From Prinia subflava (Eukaryota > Chordata > Aves > Passeriformes > Cisticolidae): DNA of 64,000 nucleotides. Below the pieces are notes generated by a model. It worked only from the letters and a program-made list of their open reading frames with translations, was not told the DNA's origin and made no database searches. The translations under genes were made by a program, and so were the position numbers. This document shows, piece after piece, positions 45,761 through 58,734 of the stretch. The stretch is taken from the NCBI RefSeq assembly GCF_021018805.1, contig NC_086259.1:17875501-17939500 (forward strand), written 5' to 3'. Each line of letters starts with the position of its first letter. Position 1 is the first letter of the stretch.

Positions 45761-48700
45761 CAGGTACTGGGGTGTTCTTGGAAATACTGCTGGGTTTGCT
45801 GCCCTGCAGATGTGCTCCAGTGTGCACCGAGAAAGCGCTGGGACCATCAAAACTCACTTTTCATAACCAGCTGACTGTGATTAATTGTAACAATACAACT
45901 TATTAATTAAGCTTGGGAAGCAGCATAATGGGAACTAGCATTCTCAATTCACTTGAATGAGTTTCAGCATTTATTCTGCAGCTCTTTTAATGAGATGCTG
46001 AAATCATTTGCGTATCAATCTATTCATTACCAGACGAGACGAATGCAACAATCCTAAGTATTCATGAAAATATCTTCATTAGAAAAATCGTATAATTAAC
46101 CTGGAGTGTTCTCTAAATGAAGCACCTCAAACGTTACATATTTTCTTTCATAATTGCAATTTGAGAATATTAGTTTCTCATTCTCCCTGATTATATTTAA
46201 TGTAAAAATAGCATTCAGCGTGATTTTAAATCTTTTGCACAAAAGAATGAACTTCAGGGAAATGCAGGCCATGGGGGCATTGTTCCCCGTGGTTTTTGCT
46301 TTATTTGCTGTTAATGTCCATTATCAAAGACTGTATTTTAACAAGGACTGATCTGGTTGTGGGTCCCATCTTTGTGCTGAAGTGTGTCTGCAAAGAGGGC
46401 GCAGCACACAAGGAGTTAATAGAAGGGAAATTTTCGTTTCCTAGAGGGAGCTGTGAACACCACTTCAAACAAATCCGTGCCCGGCTGTAACAAGTGCCTG
46501 AATATTTCTACTGTACCTGCTGGATGATTCTGATCTCTGTTTAAACAAAAGATTTCTTCTTTTTGATCCCTCTATTTATCCTCCTTTCAATGAAGGATTT
46601 GCAGCTCATTTAATTAGAAGTTGCTCTCTAAGAAATTATTGGGACAGCACAGCTTAACGTTGTAACTTTGAGCAATGATAAAGAACTCCCTCAAGGAATT
46701 TGACTGAAATGCACTTCTTAAAACACGTTATCACCAATCATTATCATCAACAGGTGAAATTCTCATGTTCTGGTGTCTTTTTTTTAATCTTATACACCAT
46801 GTTATCTCTTTCCTTTTGGTTTAGTAAGGAAACAAGATGTATGGATTCACTGTCTCTTTGTTCCTCTCACAAGTTTGTGTTCTATTAGCTATTTTCAGTG
46901 AAACTTGATAAAGATAGAGTGGCATCAAAGAGATTTTCTGTTAACCCTTCTGCAAAAGGAGGCAGCTGGGCAGGGAGAAGAAAACCAGCCTGGTGTGGTG
47001 GGAGGTGTCCCTGCCATGGCAGGGGGTTGGGGTGAGATGATTTTTAAGGTCCTTTCCCACCCAAACCCTCCTGGGACTGATTTTGTGGCGTCTTTTGTTA
47101 CCAGACACCAGAACCTGCACAAGGCCGTGGAGCTGATGGAGATTTATGAAGGCTCATGAAGGAACAGTTCCTGTGGACAACAAGATAAAGAGCATTTTTA
47201 GGCAGGTATGACATATTTCTACTGCTGTTGCCTCTGCAGAGGAATCCAACGCTATCTTGCCAATTTGGTGTCTGCTATTGCTCTGTGTTTTGAACTTATC
47301 TCTGAAATATTCCAATGTTCTCACTTTGGTCATTTCTGCCTTTTCCTGAGTTTGAAACCTTCCTTTGTGGAACTCCTACATGCAATCAGGGGAAATTTGC
47401 TTCTGATTTTGGTGGGAAGAGAGACCTGAGGACAGTGAGAATTTATAGAATTCCAATTTTGTCACACATCAGGGCTGTGTGGTGCCCAGCCCACTGAGGG
47501 AATGTAGAAACACAAAGCAAGAGATGACGGAAAAGCAAATCCTGTTCGGGTATTGCAGCTCCATAGGAATCAGGATTTAAGTCTGAATGTTCTACCAGAC
47601 AATTAAATCCAAACCTTGTTAAATCTAAATGCACCTACAGAGGGTTACTGATCATCCTGATACAAATATTTTGTGGAAACTGCAGAAGGCGAAGACTTCC
47701 TGGGAAAACTCCTCTTTAAAGATCTGAAATCCTTGGGGATGTTGGCATCTCAAAACCCAGAGCCCTTCAGCTTTGCAGCTTTCCAAGCTGGGAAATCCAG
47801 AGGCAATTCTGCAGCTTGTTTCAACCTGAGGAAGGGATGAGAAAATAAGGTTTTACACTCTTCACTCTTGAGGGGTTGATCTGCTGCTTCCCAGGAACAA
47901 CCTCAGAGCACCCCAGTCATCATTTTCCCTTTGTGCCCGGGGGCTGGAGTTCTGTTCCAGAGTAATCCACGGGCACAGACCACGCTGCCTTGTTTTATCC
48001 TCTGACAGCACACAGAGCTCTGTTGTCTCGCTGCCTCTGAAGGGATTTCTCTGCTGGCCACAAAGAAATGACTTTGCAAGCAGTGGTTTTATCTCCACCC
48101 CGCTGCCTCTCGTTTTCTTGGGCTCCAGGATTTCTCCTGCATTGATTCTGTTTTTCCTACCATGCTCTGCTGGCTTGGACAGGTTCCCCACTCCAAATAC
48201 TGAACCTGAAAAAAAACCAACAAAACCACCAAAAAAAGCCCACCCTGCAAGGCACTGATTTGACATTGTGAAATTTGTTGTGTTTAATGGGTTTTCTGTA
48301 AGAGGGGGTTGTTGAAGGCTTTCTGTCTCTTGGTTTTCCTACAAAATCGTGGAGTTCAAATGCTGCTGGAGCAACAGCCTCAATCAGAGAGAAGCTTTTT
48401 ATTTTCAGGGCTATGGAGGGAGCCTTCTGAGTAGCCTTAATCACGTACATAAAGGTTTTTAGGATTTCTTTTGTGTGGTATTTTATGTGTCAAGCACTGC
48501 AGACAGCCCCATTGCTGAGATTCAAGACGGATCACGGCGCAGAGTTGAAATGAGAAATTTGAATCTTTATGGAAGATGTAAAGAGACCTGGAACGTAAGA
48601 AAATGGGGCATGTTATTAACTGATGCATTAATGAGGGTTTGTATTTTCAGCATAGCACCTGTTTATTCTGCAGCACTGGAGTCCACGGGTGCAACATTCC

Positions 48701-49980
48701 CAAAGTGAATACCTGGGTTGTTCCTGCTCTTGTTGCAGCCTGATTACTCTGGGGTAAATGCACCACTGCAGGTAGATTCTTTTTTTTTTATTATTATTGT
48801 GAAACAGCCATCTGTGTTTTTAAAGCCCTGATGAGGCTCTGAAAAGCCAAGCAGCATCAACTGCTTACAACAGCCCAATTTTGATAACTTTAGAATCAGA
48901 GCATTCAGAAATAATCTCTGGCAATGAGTGGAACTCGATTGTGTGGTGCGATGGGAGGCTCGTGTGCTGATTGGCTCTGTGTGCTCTCCTCAAGCTTCTT
49001 TTTCCCTCTGCTTGCCAAATTTAGGTATCAGATAAAAGATTTTAAAATTGTGCCCTAGGCCCCACTTTGGTGGTCTTAATTATTTACTGCCTCCTTGCAC
49101 ACAGCCTTCCCCACTTAAGTAATTGCACTAACAAATTACAGTATTAAAGTGTCTGTCTAAACAATCTGTAGGTGCAGCCTGATATTTAGATGCTTAAAGT
49201 GCTGCTCTGAAATGCACAGTTTATTGTGCATGCGAAATTACACTTGAAAAGGAGGAGTGCTCCTGAAAAACCAGGGTCATTTGTGCAAATTTATCCAGTG
49301 GTTGGAACCAGGGTAACTTTGCATAATTACAGAGAAGTGCTGTGCTGGAAGCCAGGGTAACTTCACCAGGGTCTGTGATACCTGTCAGGTGGAAAAAGAT
49401 GTATTACAGCCTTTGACTCTTAAAAAATACACCTCTAAGTGATGCCTTGTCTTGATCCTGCCTCTTTCCTGGGATTCAGGAGAGAGTGGTGGCTGCAGAC
49501 ATTAATTTTACACTGGGCACTGCTATTTCCTCTCATTGCTTTCACTTCTGGGAAGCACTTGAGGTGCTAACCCAGCTGAGGGAAATGAAGGGCCTTGCCC
49601 AGGGTGACACCCACAGTCAGGGACAAACTCAGGCAAGGAGCATGGATTTGCATTTTTACCTCAATTACTGCTTTGGAAAAACGGGTCTTTATCCTGTGTC
49701 CCTGTCCAGGATCCTGTCCAGCACTGCAGGAAGGTGTGAAGTCTTTGCTGGAGGCTCTAAAAAGTGAAGGGTGGAATCCTTCAACCGACTTTGCTTGTCC
49801 TCAGATGTAATCTGGGTCTGGCAGAAGGAGGAGAGTCCAGAAGGTGATGATTCCACGGCCAGGGAGTGCCTGGTGGCTCCCTGGAAGCCCCCCTGTATCT
49901 CTGGGGGCACTGGGGATGGGTGGCTCAGGACCCACGCCCAGCTCAGCTCAGTGGAGCAGATAAATTGACCCTCACCCTGA
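45761..49980. other. Intergenic; possible conserved blocks and small repeats
   Basis: 45880-46150 and 49030-49260 are AT-rich and look conserved (see findings). A CR1 tail piece lies at about 47015-47090 (GGTCCTTTCCCACCCAAAC), and a MIR-like piece at about 49545-49645 (GAAATGAAGGGCCTTGCCCA). No gene recognised. Confidence 0.5.
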
Positions 49981-49982
49981 GG

Positions 49983-50068
49983 ACAGAACACAGGGTATAG
50001 AACATGGAATACAGAATACAGAACACAGAATACAGAGTGCAGAATACAGAGTGCAGAATACAGAACAT
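49983..50068. repeat. 7-bp repeat array, AGAATAC orientation
   Basis: About twelve heptamers of the form AGAATACAGAACACAGAATA, directly left of the palindrome CTGCAG (50070-50075). It is the inverted counterpart of the larger array to the right. Confidence 0.93.
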
Positions 50069-50075
50069 TCTGCAG

Positions 50076-50745
50076 TCTGTATTCTGTGTTCTGTGTACTT
50101 TGCTCTGTGTTCTGCATTCTGTATTCTGGTTTGTATTCTGTATTCTGCATTCTGTATTCTGTGTTCTGTGTTCTGCATTCTGTATTCTGTGTTTTGTATT
50201 CTGTATTCTGTGTTCTGTGTTCTTCATTCTGTATTCCATGTTCCGTGTTCTGTGTTCTGTATTCTGTGTTCTGTGTTCTGTACTCTTTGCTCTGTGTTCT
50301 GTATTCTATGTTTTGTATTCTGTATTCTGTGTTTTGTATTCTGTATTCTGTGTTCTGTATTCTGCATTCTGTATTCTGTGTTTTGTGTTCTGTGTTCTGC
50401 ATTCTGTATTCCATGTTCTGTGTTCTGTATTCTGTGTTTTATATTCTATATTCTGCATTCTGCATTCTGTATTCTGTATTCTGTATTCTGTATTCTGTAT
50501 TCTGTATTCTATATTCTGTATTCTGTATTCTGTATTCTGTGTTCTGTATTCTGCATTCTGTATTCTCTGTTCTGTGTTTTGTGTTCTGTGTTCTGCATTC
50601 TGTATTCCATGTTCTGTATTCTGTATTCTGTATTCTGTGTTCTGTGTTCTGCATTCTGTATTCCATGTTCTGTATTCTGTATTCTGTGTTCTGTGTTCTG
50701 CTTTCTGTATTCCATGTTCTGTGTTCTGCATTCTGTGTTCTGTGT
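50076..50745. repeat. 7-bp repeat array, TTCTGTA orientation, about 95 units
   Basis: Heptamer array of TTCTGTA, TTCTGTG and TTCTGCA units, with occasional variants such as TTCCATG. With no stop codons in several frames it produces overlapping open frames of over 200 codons on both strands (for example 50004-50825), which are artefacts. Confidence 0.96.
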
Positions 50746-50905
50746 TCACACAACCTCTCCTCTCATTGAAGAAGAATGTGAAAACAATGGTAATATTTAT
50801 AAACACAATCTCCTTGTTTACATGAGAGAGTATGAGGAGATGCACACTTCTACTTTAATATGAACGCTCAGAAAAGCAGGAGAATCTCCTGGTGACACTC
50901 AGTGC
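50746..50905 (+). mobile_element. Interspersed repeat, LTR-like, copy 2 of 2
   Basis: Homologous to 45593-45757 as described for copy 1. It begins exactly where the heptamer array ends, so the array may have grown within or at the edge of the element. Confidence 0.6.
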
Positions 50906-53900
50906 CTCTCCCTTTGTCGAGGCAGGGCAGACTCAGTGCATGCGGTGTCGTGTCACCCATGCAGTGACACAGGACAGAGCTCGAGCTGGTGTCCTGCATC
51001 CTGCTGGAAGGATGTGCTCCCTCCTTTGGGGACGCCTTTGCAGGTGGGATTTAGATGGGGACATCTTCCTGTCCATGCTGGAACCAGGCCTGGCTGAAGG
51101 GCAGCAGAGACCTCAGCACACTAAAAACGAGCACAGATACAGCATCAGGTAGTGAGGGCTTCTATTTTGGGGAAGAGGGGGGATAATTGCAGCAGAAATT
51201 GTGGAGATTTATCTTTAATTGAAGTATCTTGATACAGATCTGTGAGTAAGTGAGGGGATAGTACAGAAAAGAGGTGAGAATATAGCAAGAGCTGTTTTTC
51301 CATCTGATTTGGTATTCTCAACAGTGATGTTTGAAAGCATTTGCATTGCACGTGTCCTTAATGTTCACAGTGAGATAACAGAACCAGAGGGATCTGATCA
51401 AAGCACAGCCCTGTGCCTCCCATTCTGAAAGCAGCAAAATATTCCAGAAAAAAAAAATAAAATAAAGAGAGAGCTCAGGCAGGTGTATAGAAGCGAATTC
51501 ACAGCAGATATGTGATGGCTGGGAGGAGATAGTGCAGAGGAAAGAGGTAAAAATGGGAGCTGTGGGTTTCAGCTTTTGGTCAGGTTGGATGGCAGACACT
51601 CTCTTTGCACTTAGTTAAGTCCAGCAGGGGAAGTGTTTGTCCATCTCTTGCAGGTGAGAGATGCCTGTAAACAAATCAGTGAGGGGAAAGGAAGAGGGGA
51701 GGAGAGGACATGTTCCTGCATTTAGAGAGGGATATCACAGCACGGGCTGTGTGTGTTTGCAGCCCTTTGGGGAAGCAGAGAGGACAGGCAGGTGATGGTG
51801 AACTGTGATTCCTTTTCCCAGCCAGTCCATCTTCTGCACAGCTTCTCCAAGGATTTCTGGGTAAAGAAACGGAGGAAAGACCAGTTCAGCTCTAAATTCA
51901 AATCCTCAGAGTCTAAACAATATTGATATTTTTAATATAGATGGGGGTTTCATGCTGGATATTTCCTATGAGTTCTTTCTCTTTCAGGATAAATACCAAA
52001 TTACCCAACAAAGTTCAAAGATGTAGCAGTCTGGTGTTTTGGCATCATGAGTTTGGTAACAGATTTAATTTGTTTATTCACAACACCATGACAAAATTCA
52101 AATAATTCAAAAAATTTAAAGTCAGTGAAATTAAAACTTATTAATGAGGCAAGTGTCCTTGTTGAGAGCAGAGACTTGCTTTGTCTGTGGAAGGCACTCC
52201 TGTTTTCTGAGCTTGTCAGTGCTGCAGGAGCTGCAGGGCTGAGTGAAGGAAGATGACACCACCCGAGGCACTGAAATGTTGTCTTTGCAGGCTACTGAAG
52301 CTGAGATAGATTAGACTGATCCCAAGAATAAAGCACTGCATGGGGAGCCAAGGGGCATCACTTCATTTCCCAGCCCTGAGACAGTTTTGTCCAACTGTCT
52401 CAGGCAAATCATTTAATGTCTGAGTCTATTTTCCCCTCTGTAGATTTGCAGGAGTGCTTTTCCACCTCATTGTGGGGCTGGTTTGATTTCTGAACATCTT
52501 AACAGGAGCAAGGTAAAGTATACAGTATGGAAAACTTGTTTTAAGAAATGTCACTTCATCAATAAGGGCCATGAGGAAATATTACTGCCTCAGGGGATTT
52601 CTGATGGAAGAACTGTGCTTTATTCCTCAGAATTTTTATAATAATGTTGACATGTTTGAAACTGAAAGGTGCAACTCAGCTGAAATCAAGGGAGCTCTCC
52701 CAAGAACTGATTTATTCAAATTGTTTGAAAAATGAGACACTTGTGGAGTGGTGACTGAGAGATCAGGAAATATTGTGGAAATCAATCCGAGGCACACAGC
52801 ACAGAACTCCTGAAATGTGTGTCCTGAAACTCCTGTGTCCCGGGTGTTTCGGGTTTCCTTGAGTTGGTTTTTTTACTGTAACCTGCATGGAATCATCCCA
52901 AATATTTTCCTTCTTGCCTGGGAGGGCAGTCCAAGCGTCCCACCAGCCATTTCTGAGCATCCATTTCCCCAGGCTGACACTTGAGGTTCCCAGGCTGGTT
53001 CCCAGAATGAAATGGGGACAGAACCCTTGGGTTGGGGACAGAACCTTTGGCTTGGGGACAGCTGCAGCTCCCGGGGTGGCACTGCCTGGCTTGGCAAAGT
53101 AGGGCAGGGCTCTGCCTGCTGTGCTGCCCCAAACCGCCAGCAAAGGCAGGAAAATAAATGAATTCCAAAGTCTGTTTGGAAACCTTGTGGGGCTGCCACT
53201 CTCCCTTGTCTCCCTGCAATAAGGAAAGTCTTTAACTTTTTTAATTGCTTCCATTTTTTTTCTCCTTGATGGTGACATTTCTTCCCCAAGTGGCTCCAAT
53301 GGTGGTTCATTTATCATTTTTCCCCTTTCCCAAGCCCATGTGACTTTGTTTTCCTTAATTTTATTTAACTGATTATAACTAATTGGCTCTTGCTTCAGGG
53401 AATAGAGGTTTCTGAGCCTGGTCTTAATTTATTTTTGGTGAAGTCTTTTTCTTCCAGTCTAGGCCTGAGCTACAAGGTTATACTTTTAATAAAAAAAAAG
53501 TGCTAAATGGAAAGATGCCTTACCACAGACTCAGTCTATGGCCTTGGAAGGCACTGGGAACTCACCTGAATATCCATTAATTCTTCTCTCTGCTTTTAAT
53601 TTCACCATGCCTTGGATGCAAGCACAGTCAGAGTTCCTGTGAGTCAGGCTTTTAGATTTTATCTGCAAAAACATTTCTTTCCTTTCCTTTCTGGAGTGTG
53701 CATATGTTGTATTGAAATCTAGGAACAAGGCACAGTTGCTTACTCCAAGGCTTCATCTCCACAGCACAATAGCAGCTTTGCTCTTTTAAAAGGGAAGGAA
53801 AACAGATTTCCTTGGCAGTGAAAATAATTTCAGTTCAATCTCTGGCATGTGGATAATTATATTTATTTTCTTATGTAAAATACTTGGAGACCCTTGAGAG

Positions 53901-56900
53901 AAAATACTGTTTATGTAAGAGATGCATTTAAAAAACACTGAGGGGTTTTTTGCATTATGACTATACCAGAGCATCCCAGGAAAATTTTGTGGTGACAGGG
54001 AATTTCTGGATGTGCTCCTCATACTTGGATCCCTTCCCCTCCCCACACAATCTCTGCCACATTTTCTGCTCTGGGTTTTAGAGGACTCCAAGTCATCCCT
54101 TTATTCTGAACAGATCACGATGGAGCTGCCAGCAGATCTGTTTATTATTTTTGGTATTCCATGGTTTGTGTGCATGAACCCGAAGGGGTGAGGGGCATTT
54201 CTCAGCAGCACAGCCCCATTTCCATCTCCCTCTCTGCTGCTGGTGATCATCACAGCATCCTCTGCAGATTAAGAACAGACTGTGCAGGAGCCCTTGCTAC
54301 ACCATGAAAGCTGAGGGAATCTCAATTCTATTTTATTTTATTTTATTTTATTTTGGTCCAGGCGTTGTGCTTTGCCCAAGAGCACCATCTTCTGGCTCTC
54401 TGCTTGTGGGAGCTGAGTTCTGCTGCGAGGGGAAGGAGGTGAGGGAAATTCAAGGCTGGTAAAGCTGTGTCTGCTGGGACATTCGCTGCCATTCCCTGTT
54501 TGGGCACTGTTAAAGCACCGTATCATCTCATGGGAAGAGATAAAATGGAGAATTCCTTCTGGAAACTCTTGGAGACCTCCAGTGCTGCACTTGTCACTCC
54601 CCATCTCTGACAGAATTACAAGATCTATTGCATGGATCTCATTAGAAAATGCCCACTGAAGTCTTTTCAAAGAGATTTCTTTTTTTTCAAAACTTCCATG
54701 TCTCTCTTCCTAAAAATGCATCCACCATGTTTCTGAATAAAATCAATGAGAATGTAATGCAGCCATCTTTTTTCTCTCTCCCTCTCTCTCTTTTTTTTTC
54801 TGTAGTTTCCCTTGAGAAACCAACATTTCACCACCATGAGCCTGGGAGAATAGTGCTGAAGTTGAACATGGAAAACATTGTTCAGCAGGACTCACTTTGG
54901 GTCTCACACACTGTAAATGAGGTCATATATTCAAAAGGGATCCAAATGCTGAGGTTTCTGAGTAGGATTTGTATTGTGTTCTTGACAGGCAGTGTTTATG
55001 CCTGTGTAAAAAAGGTTCCTTGCAGATTAAAGTTACAGTAACTGCTACAGCCAGCTTCTGGGTCTATTTTTAATCTGCATAATGAGCTGCTCGATATCCT
55101 TTGATTATAGCAGGGATTCAGATTCAATTTGAAGAACGTGTCTGTGTGTGAATGTGCTGCACGAGCTGCAAATCTATTCTTTACAGCAGACACAGGGTTT
55201 GTCTTCATTGCTTTTTAATCTAGTCCAGTCTGGTCCCTGTTGCAGCTCAGTGTGACACCACCTGGCAGATCCTACACCTGTGTGAAAGCCACGAGCAGAA
55301 GTTTAAAATTGTGATGTTTTGCTTTATTTTAGCAAATATCCTTTTGAGACATTGAAGCTGCAGGATGAACGTTCCTGCAAAACCTCCCAATATGCCTCTG
55401 TTCACTCATCCCCTACTCAATATCACATGTAAATGGGAAAAAAAAGAAGATAATTCCAACTTTGGGCCTGAAGGTTGAGCATCCACCAGCAGGATCTGGG
55501 CTGAGATCATTGGAACAGCAGCACCTCAGTTTCATACTGGTTGAAATATATTTCATTTTAAAGAGACAGGAGTGACTGTTACTTAAATTCGTGTTTGGAT
55601 CCTAAACATCCCAGAGGAGAATGGAGATATTTGGAAATAGATTTAGCCTACACCAGACCCCTGAATGTGTGTGAATATTGAGATTATTTTAACCCCTTTT
55701 GTTTTATCATCCTGAAATATCTTTCCCCTTTCATTTTTCTTCAGGGTGCCAAGGATTTGGAGAGATATGGAGTTAGTGGAAGAAGAGAGGAGAAGCAAGG
55801 ATTTTGCCTGGATGTCACACGGCCTGGAGGCCTCAAAATGACAGGGAGCAGTTTGTCTGTCCTTGAGGAGCTGTCCCTGGAGGCAGGAGGGAGGACCACT
55901 GGTGACCTCTGTCCTTACAGGTCTGCTGCTTCTCTCCATGTTATTTCTGACTGTTTTGCAATTGTATGGCAAAAGTACTTGTGTTCCTCATGATGAGAGT
56001 ATTTACAAGACCAGCATTTGTGATGCTTTTAAACCTGAGATTATTTAGTATTCTAATTTTAGAGCTGTTCCCTTCTCTCTTCCATGAAAACCTGGTGGTA
56101 GCAATTGTAAACTGGCTCCAGCTTCAACTCAGAGAATTTAAAACAGTATGAAACTGATTTTTTAAAATAAGAAATTATTCTTTTTCTCTATGTTGCCTTT
56201 CATGCAGGCATATTCTGCACTGTGAGCATTGAACACCTCATAGATTAAAGCTCCTCACAAGGTCACAGCTTCCACCTGAAGGAAATTTGGGAAAATAGAA
56301 AAAGGGTATCATGAGGTAATGGTTTCAATTGCAGACTCATAAAATGGGAGAAGTGTTTGTGTGGCTGATACCCTGCACTGGGCTTGCTGCACAATGTCAG
56401 CCCTCTGCTCTGTGTCTGTCCTTTTGCAAAACAGGTTTCGTGCAGGGAAAGCTCTCAGCTCCAAGTGCTGGAGAAATTTGTCTCCTGTAGTACAGCTGCT
56501 CTGGGAGATTCCTCCTCCTCTTGTTTTCTCACCAGTCTCTCTCAGATCTTGTTTTTAATGAGGTTTCTTGCTCCAGAGAGTTACCACAGAAGGCCATTGG
56601 TCTGAACCTCTTCACTCCAGAAGAATACATGAATAATTCAAGCCCATTAGCATTCATCCACCTCCCACTGAGGCTGTTGCCCAAATGAACTGACTCCTAT
56701 CCTTTTAACCACCTTCCTAACTACCTTTTTTCCCTTCTTCTTTTTCTCTTTTACACCCCACCTCCCCTTCTTGTTGTAAAACCACCCATCCGTACCAGCT
56801 GCCTCTTCCATGGGGTTCCACAGGGAATGATGGCAGCTGCAGTGGAGACCTTGACACAGAAATAGAAATAGGTCACTGCCCAACAGGCCAGCCTCAAATC

Positions 56901-57529
56901 CTGCTCTGAGGATTCATCAAAATCTCTCAGAAGAGATTTTGGCCAGGGGGATGTCCCAGCAGTGTTGTGCATTCCTCTGGATTGGAAACTTCCCAGCAAC
57001 AGGACAGCAGGGAGCAACTCAGGGACCTTCCCCTCAGAAAGCACCGGCCTCTGTCCACTAAAACAAATATTTCTGGTCAAGGTCTCTGCCTGTGTTAGCT
57101 CCCCTCTGTTGTGGGACAAGAACACGCTGTCATCTCGAGCAGGGGAGCTCTGAACTCAAGGGATGCTGGTGATGGGAGACACTTCTTTGTTTGTGGAAGT
57201 TTCTCAAGAGGTCACTGTCAATTATCGCTTTGCTGTGGCACCACTCATTTCTTGGTAAGAATATGCTAAAGCCATTCCTGAGTTCCTGGTGAGGATGTTC
57301 CCATTTCTGGCCTGGGACACCCCAGTGGAGAGACTTTGGCTCTGTTTCTTGTCTTCACCACCCCCTGTGCCACTCACTCCACAGCAAACCTGTGCAAAAT
57401 GCAAACACTTTTTTGCTTTTTCTCACTTTCACCTTTGGCACTTTGTTCCTTTGGAATTTTCTTAGCTTTCTGATTATTCACTTTCTTGGAGTCAAGATTG
57501 TCACACTTCTAACAGTCTCTTAATGTAAA
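50906..57529. other. Intergenic with scattered old repeats
   Basis: Contains a plus-oriented MIR-like piece (about 52385-52455, with CAGGCAAATCATTTAATGTC) and a (TTTTA)n tract at 54328-54354. A strong pyrimidine tract with CTGTAG at 54779-54806 looks like an isolated splice acceptor. No gene recognised. Confidence 0.5.
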
Positions 57530-57790
57530 AATAGCTCTGTTTACTGAACTGTAGTTTTTTGTTTACATTTCTTTTTTGGAGGAGGAGAAGAACTAACTGA
57601 CTGTCTGTTTGACCAGTGTGGTTGCAGGGGTCGTGATCCCATCCACCAATCCACAACCGATGCCAAAAATGTATAAATATGAAAGAAAGTAAAGTTCTGC
57701 CCGTTCTTTCCATCTGGAACATCTGTGAGTTGTGTGGTTCTTTCCTGTCCAGCTGCATCACACCTTCCTGTCTCGGTGGTGTTCATTTTC
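57530..57790 (+). mobile_element. LTR-like retroviral remnant, copy 2
   Basis: Same segment order as 15760-15990: TTTGTTTACAT, TTTGACCAGTGTGGTTGCAG, CCACCAATCCACAACCGATG and a TATA-like GTATAAAT (57671). No adjoining viral coding sequence. Boundaries are approximate. Confidence 0.55.
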
Positions 57791-58734
57791 CTGAGTGACT
57801 TTATCCTGCAGGGGCCCCAATTAGCAATGTTTTAATCCAACAGAATTAGCTCCAGGCTGCTGAATTCCTGTCGTGTATCCTCTGAAAGGCCAGCCCCAGG
57901 CTGTCCTTGCCGGATCGGGTGTGAATGGGCACAGAAAGGTGAACTATTCTGTATTCTATCACTTATCCCCTTGGGCAGGGCAGTCTTCCCCTGTAAAGCT
58001 GAACTTTAAATATGATAGTTATTAAGGCTTGCCCAGGCTTGAGATTTAGCTCATATAAATTCTGACAGGAACAAATGACTCTAAATTGTGACCAAATCTT
58101 TCTTTCTCCCCATTCCCTTGCCCTTCCAGGTCTGCTGCTCGAAGAGGAGACTGAATCAGAACAGCTGGGGAAGATAAACAGCTGCTTTAAAACAAAGTTA
58201 CCCTGATCTCTTCCTGATGTAAAAATTTACTGCAATCTGCCATGCTGCAGCTGAAAGCAAGATGCTTGTGACAGAAACTTTTCTACTTTAAATTGGCTTT
58301 TAAAGCAGGTAGCAAGTGGAGGGGAGTGGAGCATGGCAAGCTGCACGCAGAGCTCAGGGGAGAGGGACACATGGTGGAATTCAGTTCCCTGGGTCAAAGC
58401 TCCAGCAGATAACACAAGAAAGTGTTGATGGAAAAGCAGGTGGACCAAGACAGATCGGTGAAACGTGCTAGGAAGCAGCTGGATCTGGGAATTAAGGACA
58501 GCAGGCAGCAGGGACTCTGGGAATTATTTCTGATTGTGCTATTGAATCATTTCCCCACTTGGTCCCTGCTCTGCCCCACCTTTTTCTTTTTCCCATTCAT
58601 GTGGTGATCGCCAAAGAGCAGCATCTGATGCCTGCAGTTTTAGCTTTGATGTATTTCAGGTTCTGTGCTGCTTAGGTGTGGTTCTGAGCCTTGTATTAAG
58701 TGTCACTCAGCTCTCTTCACAGGGTAGGTAGAAA
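57791..58734. other. Intergenic, nothing recognised
   Basis: No exon or repeat identified. Confidence 0.6.

Noticed and set aside
50004..50863. Overlapping frames of about 270 codons rich in Cys, Phe, Val and Leu, plus long Gln/Asn/Thr-rich frames on the other strand
   Set aside because: They are translations of the heptamer array, present in all frames because the repeat lacks stop codons. No start context, splice sites or domain.
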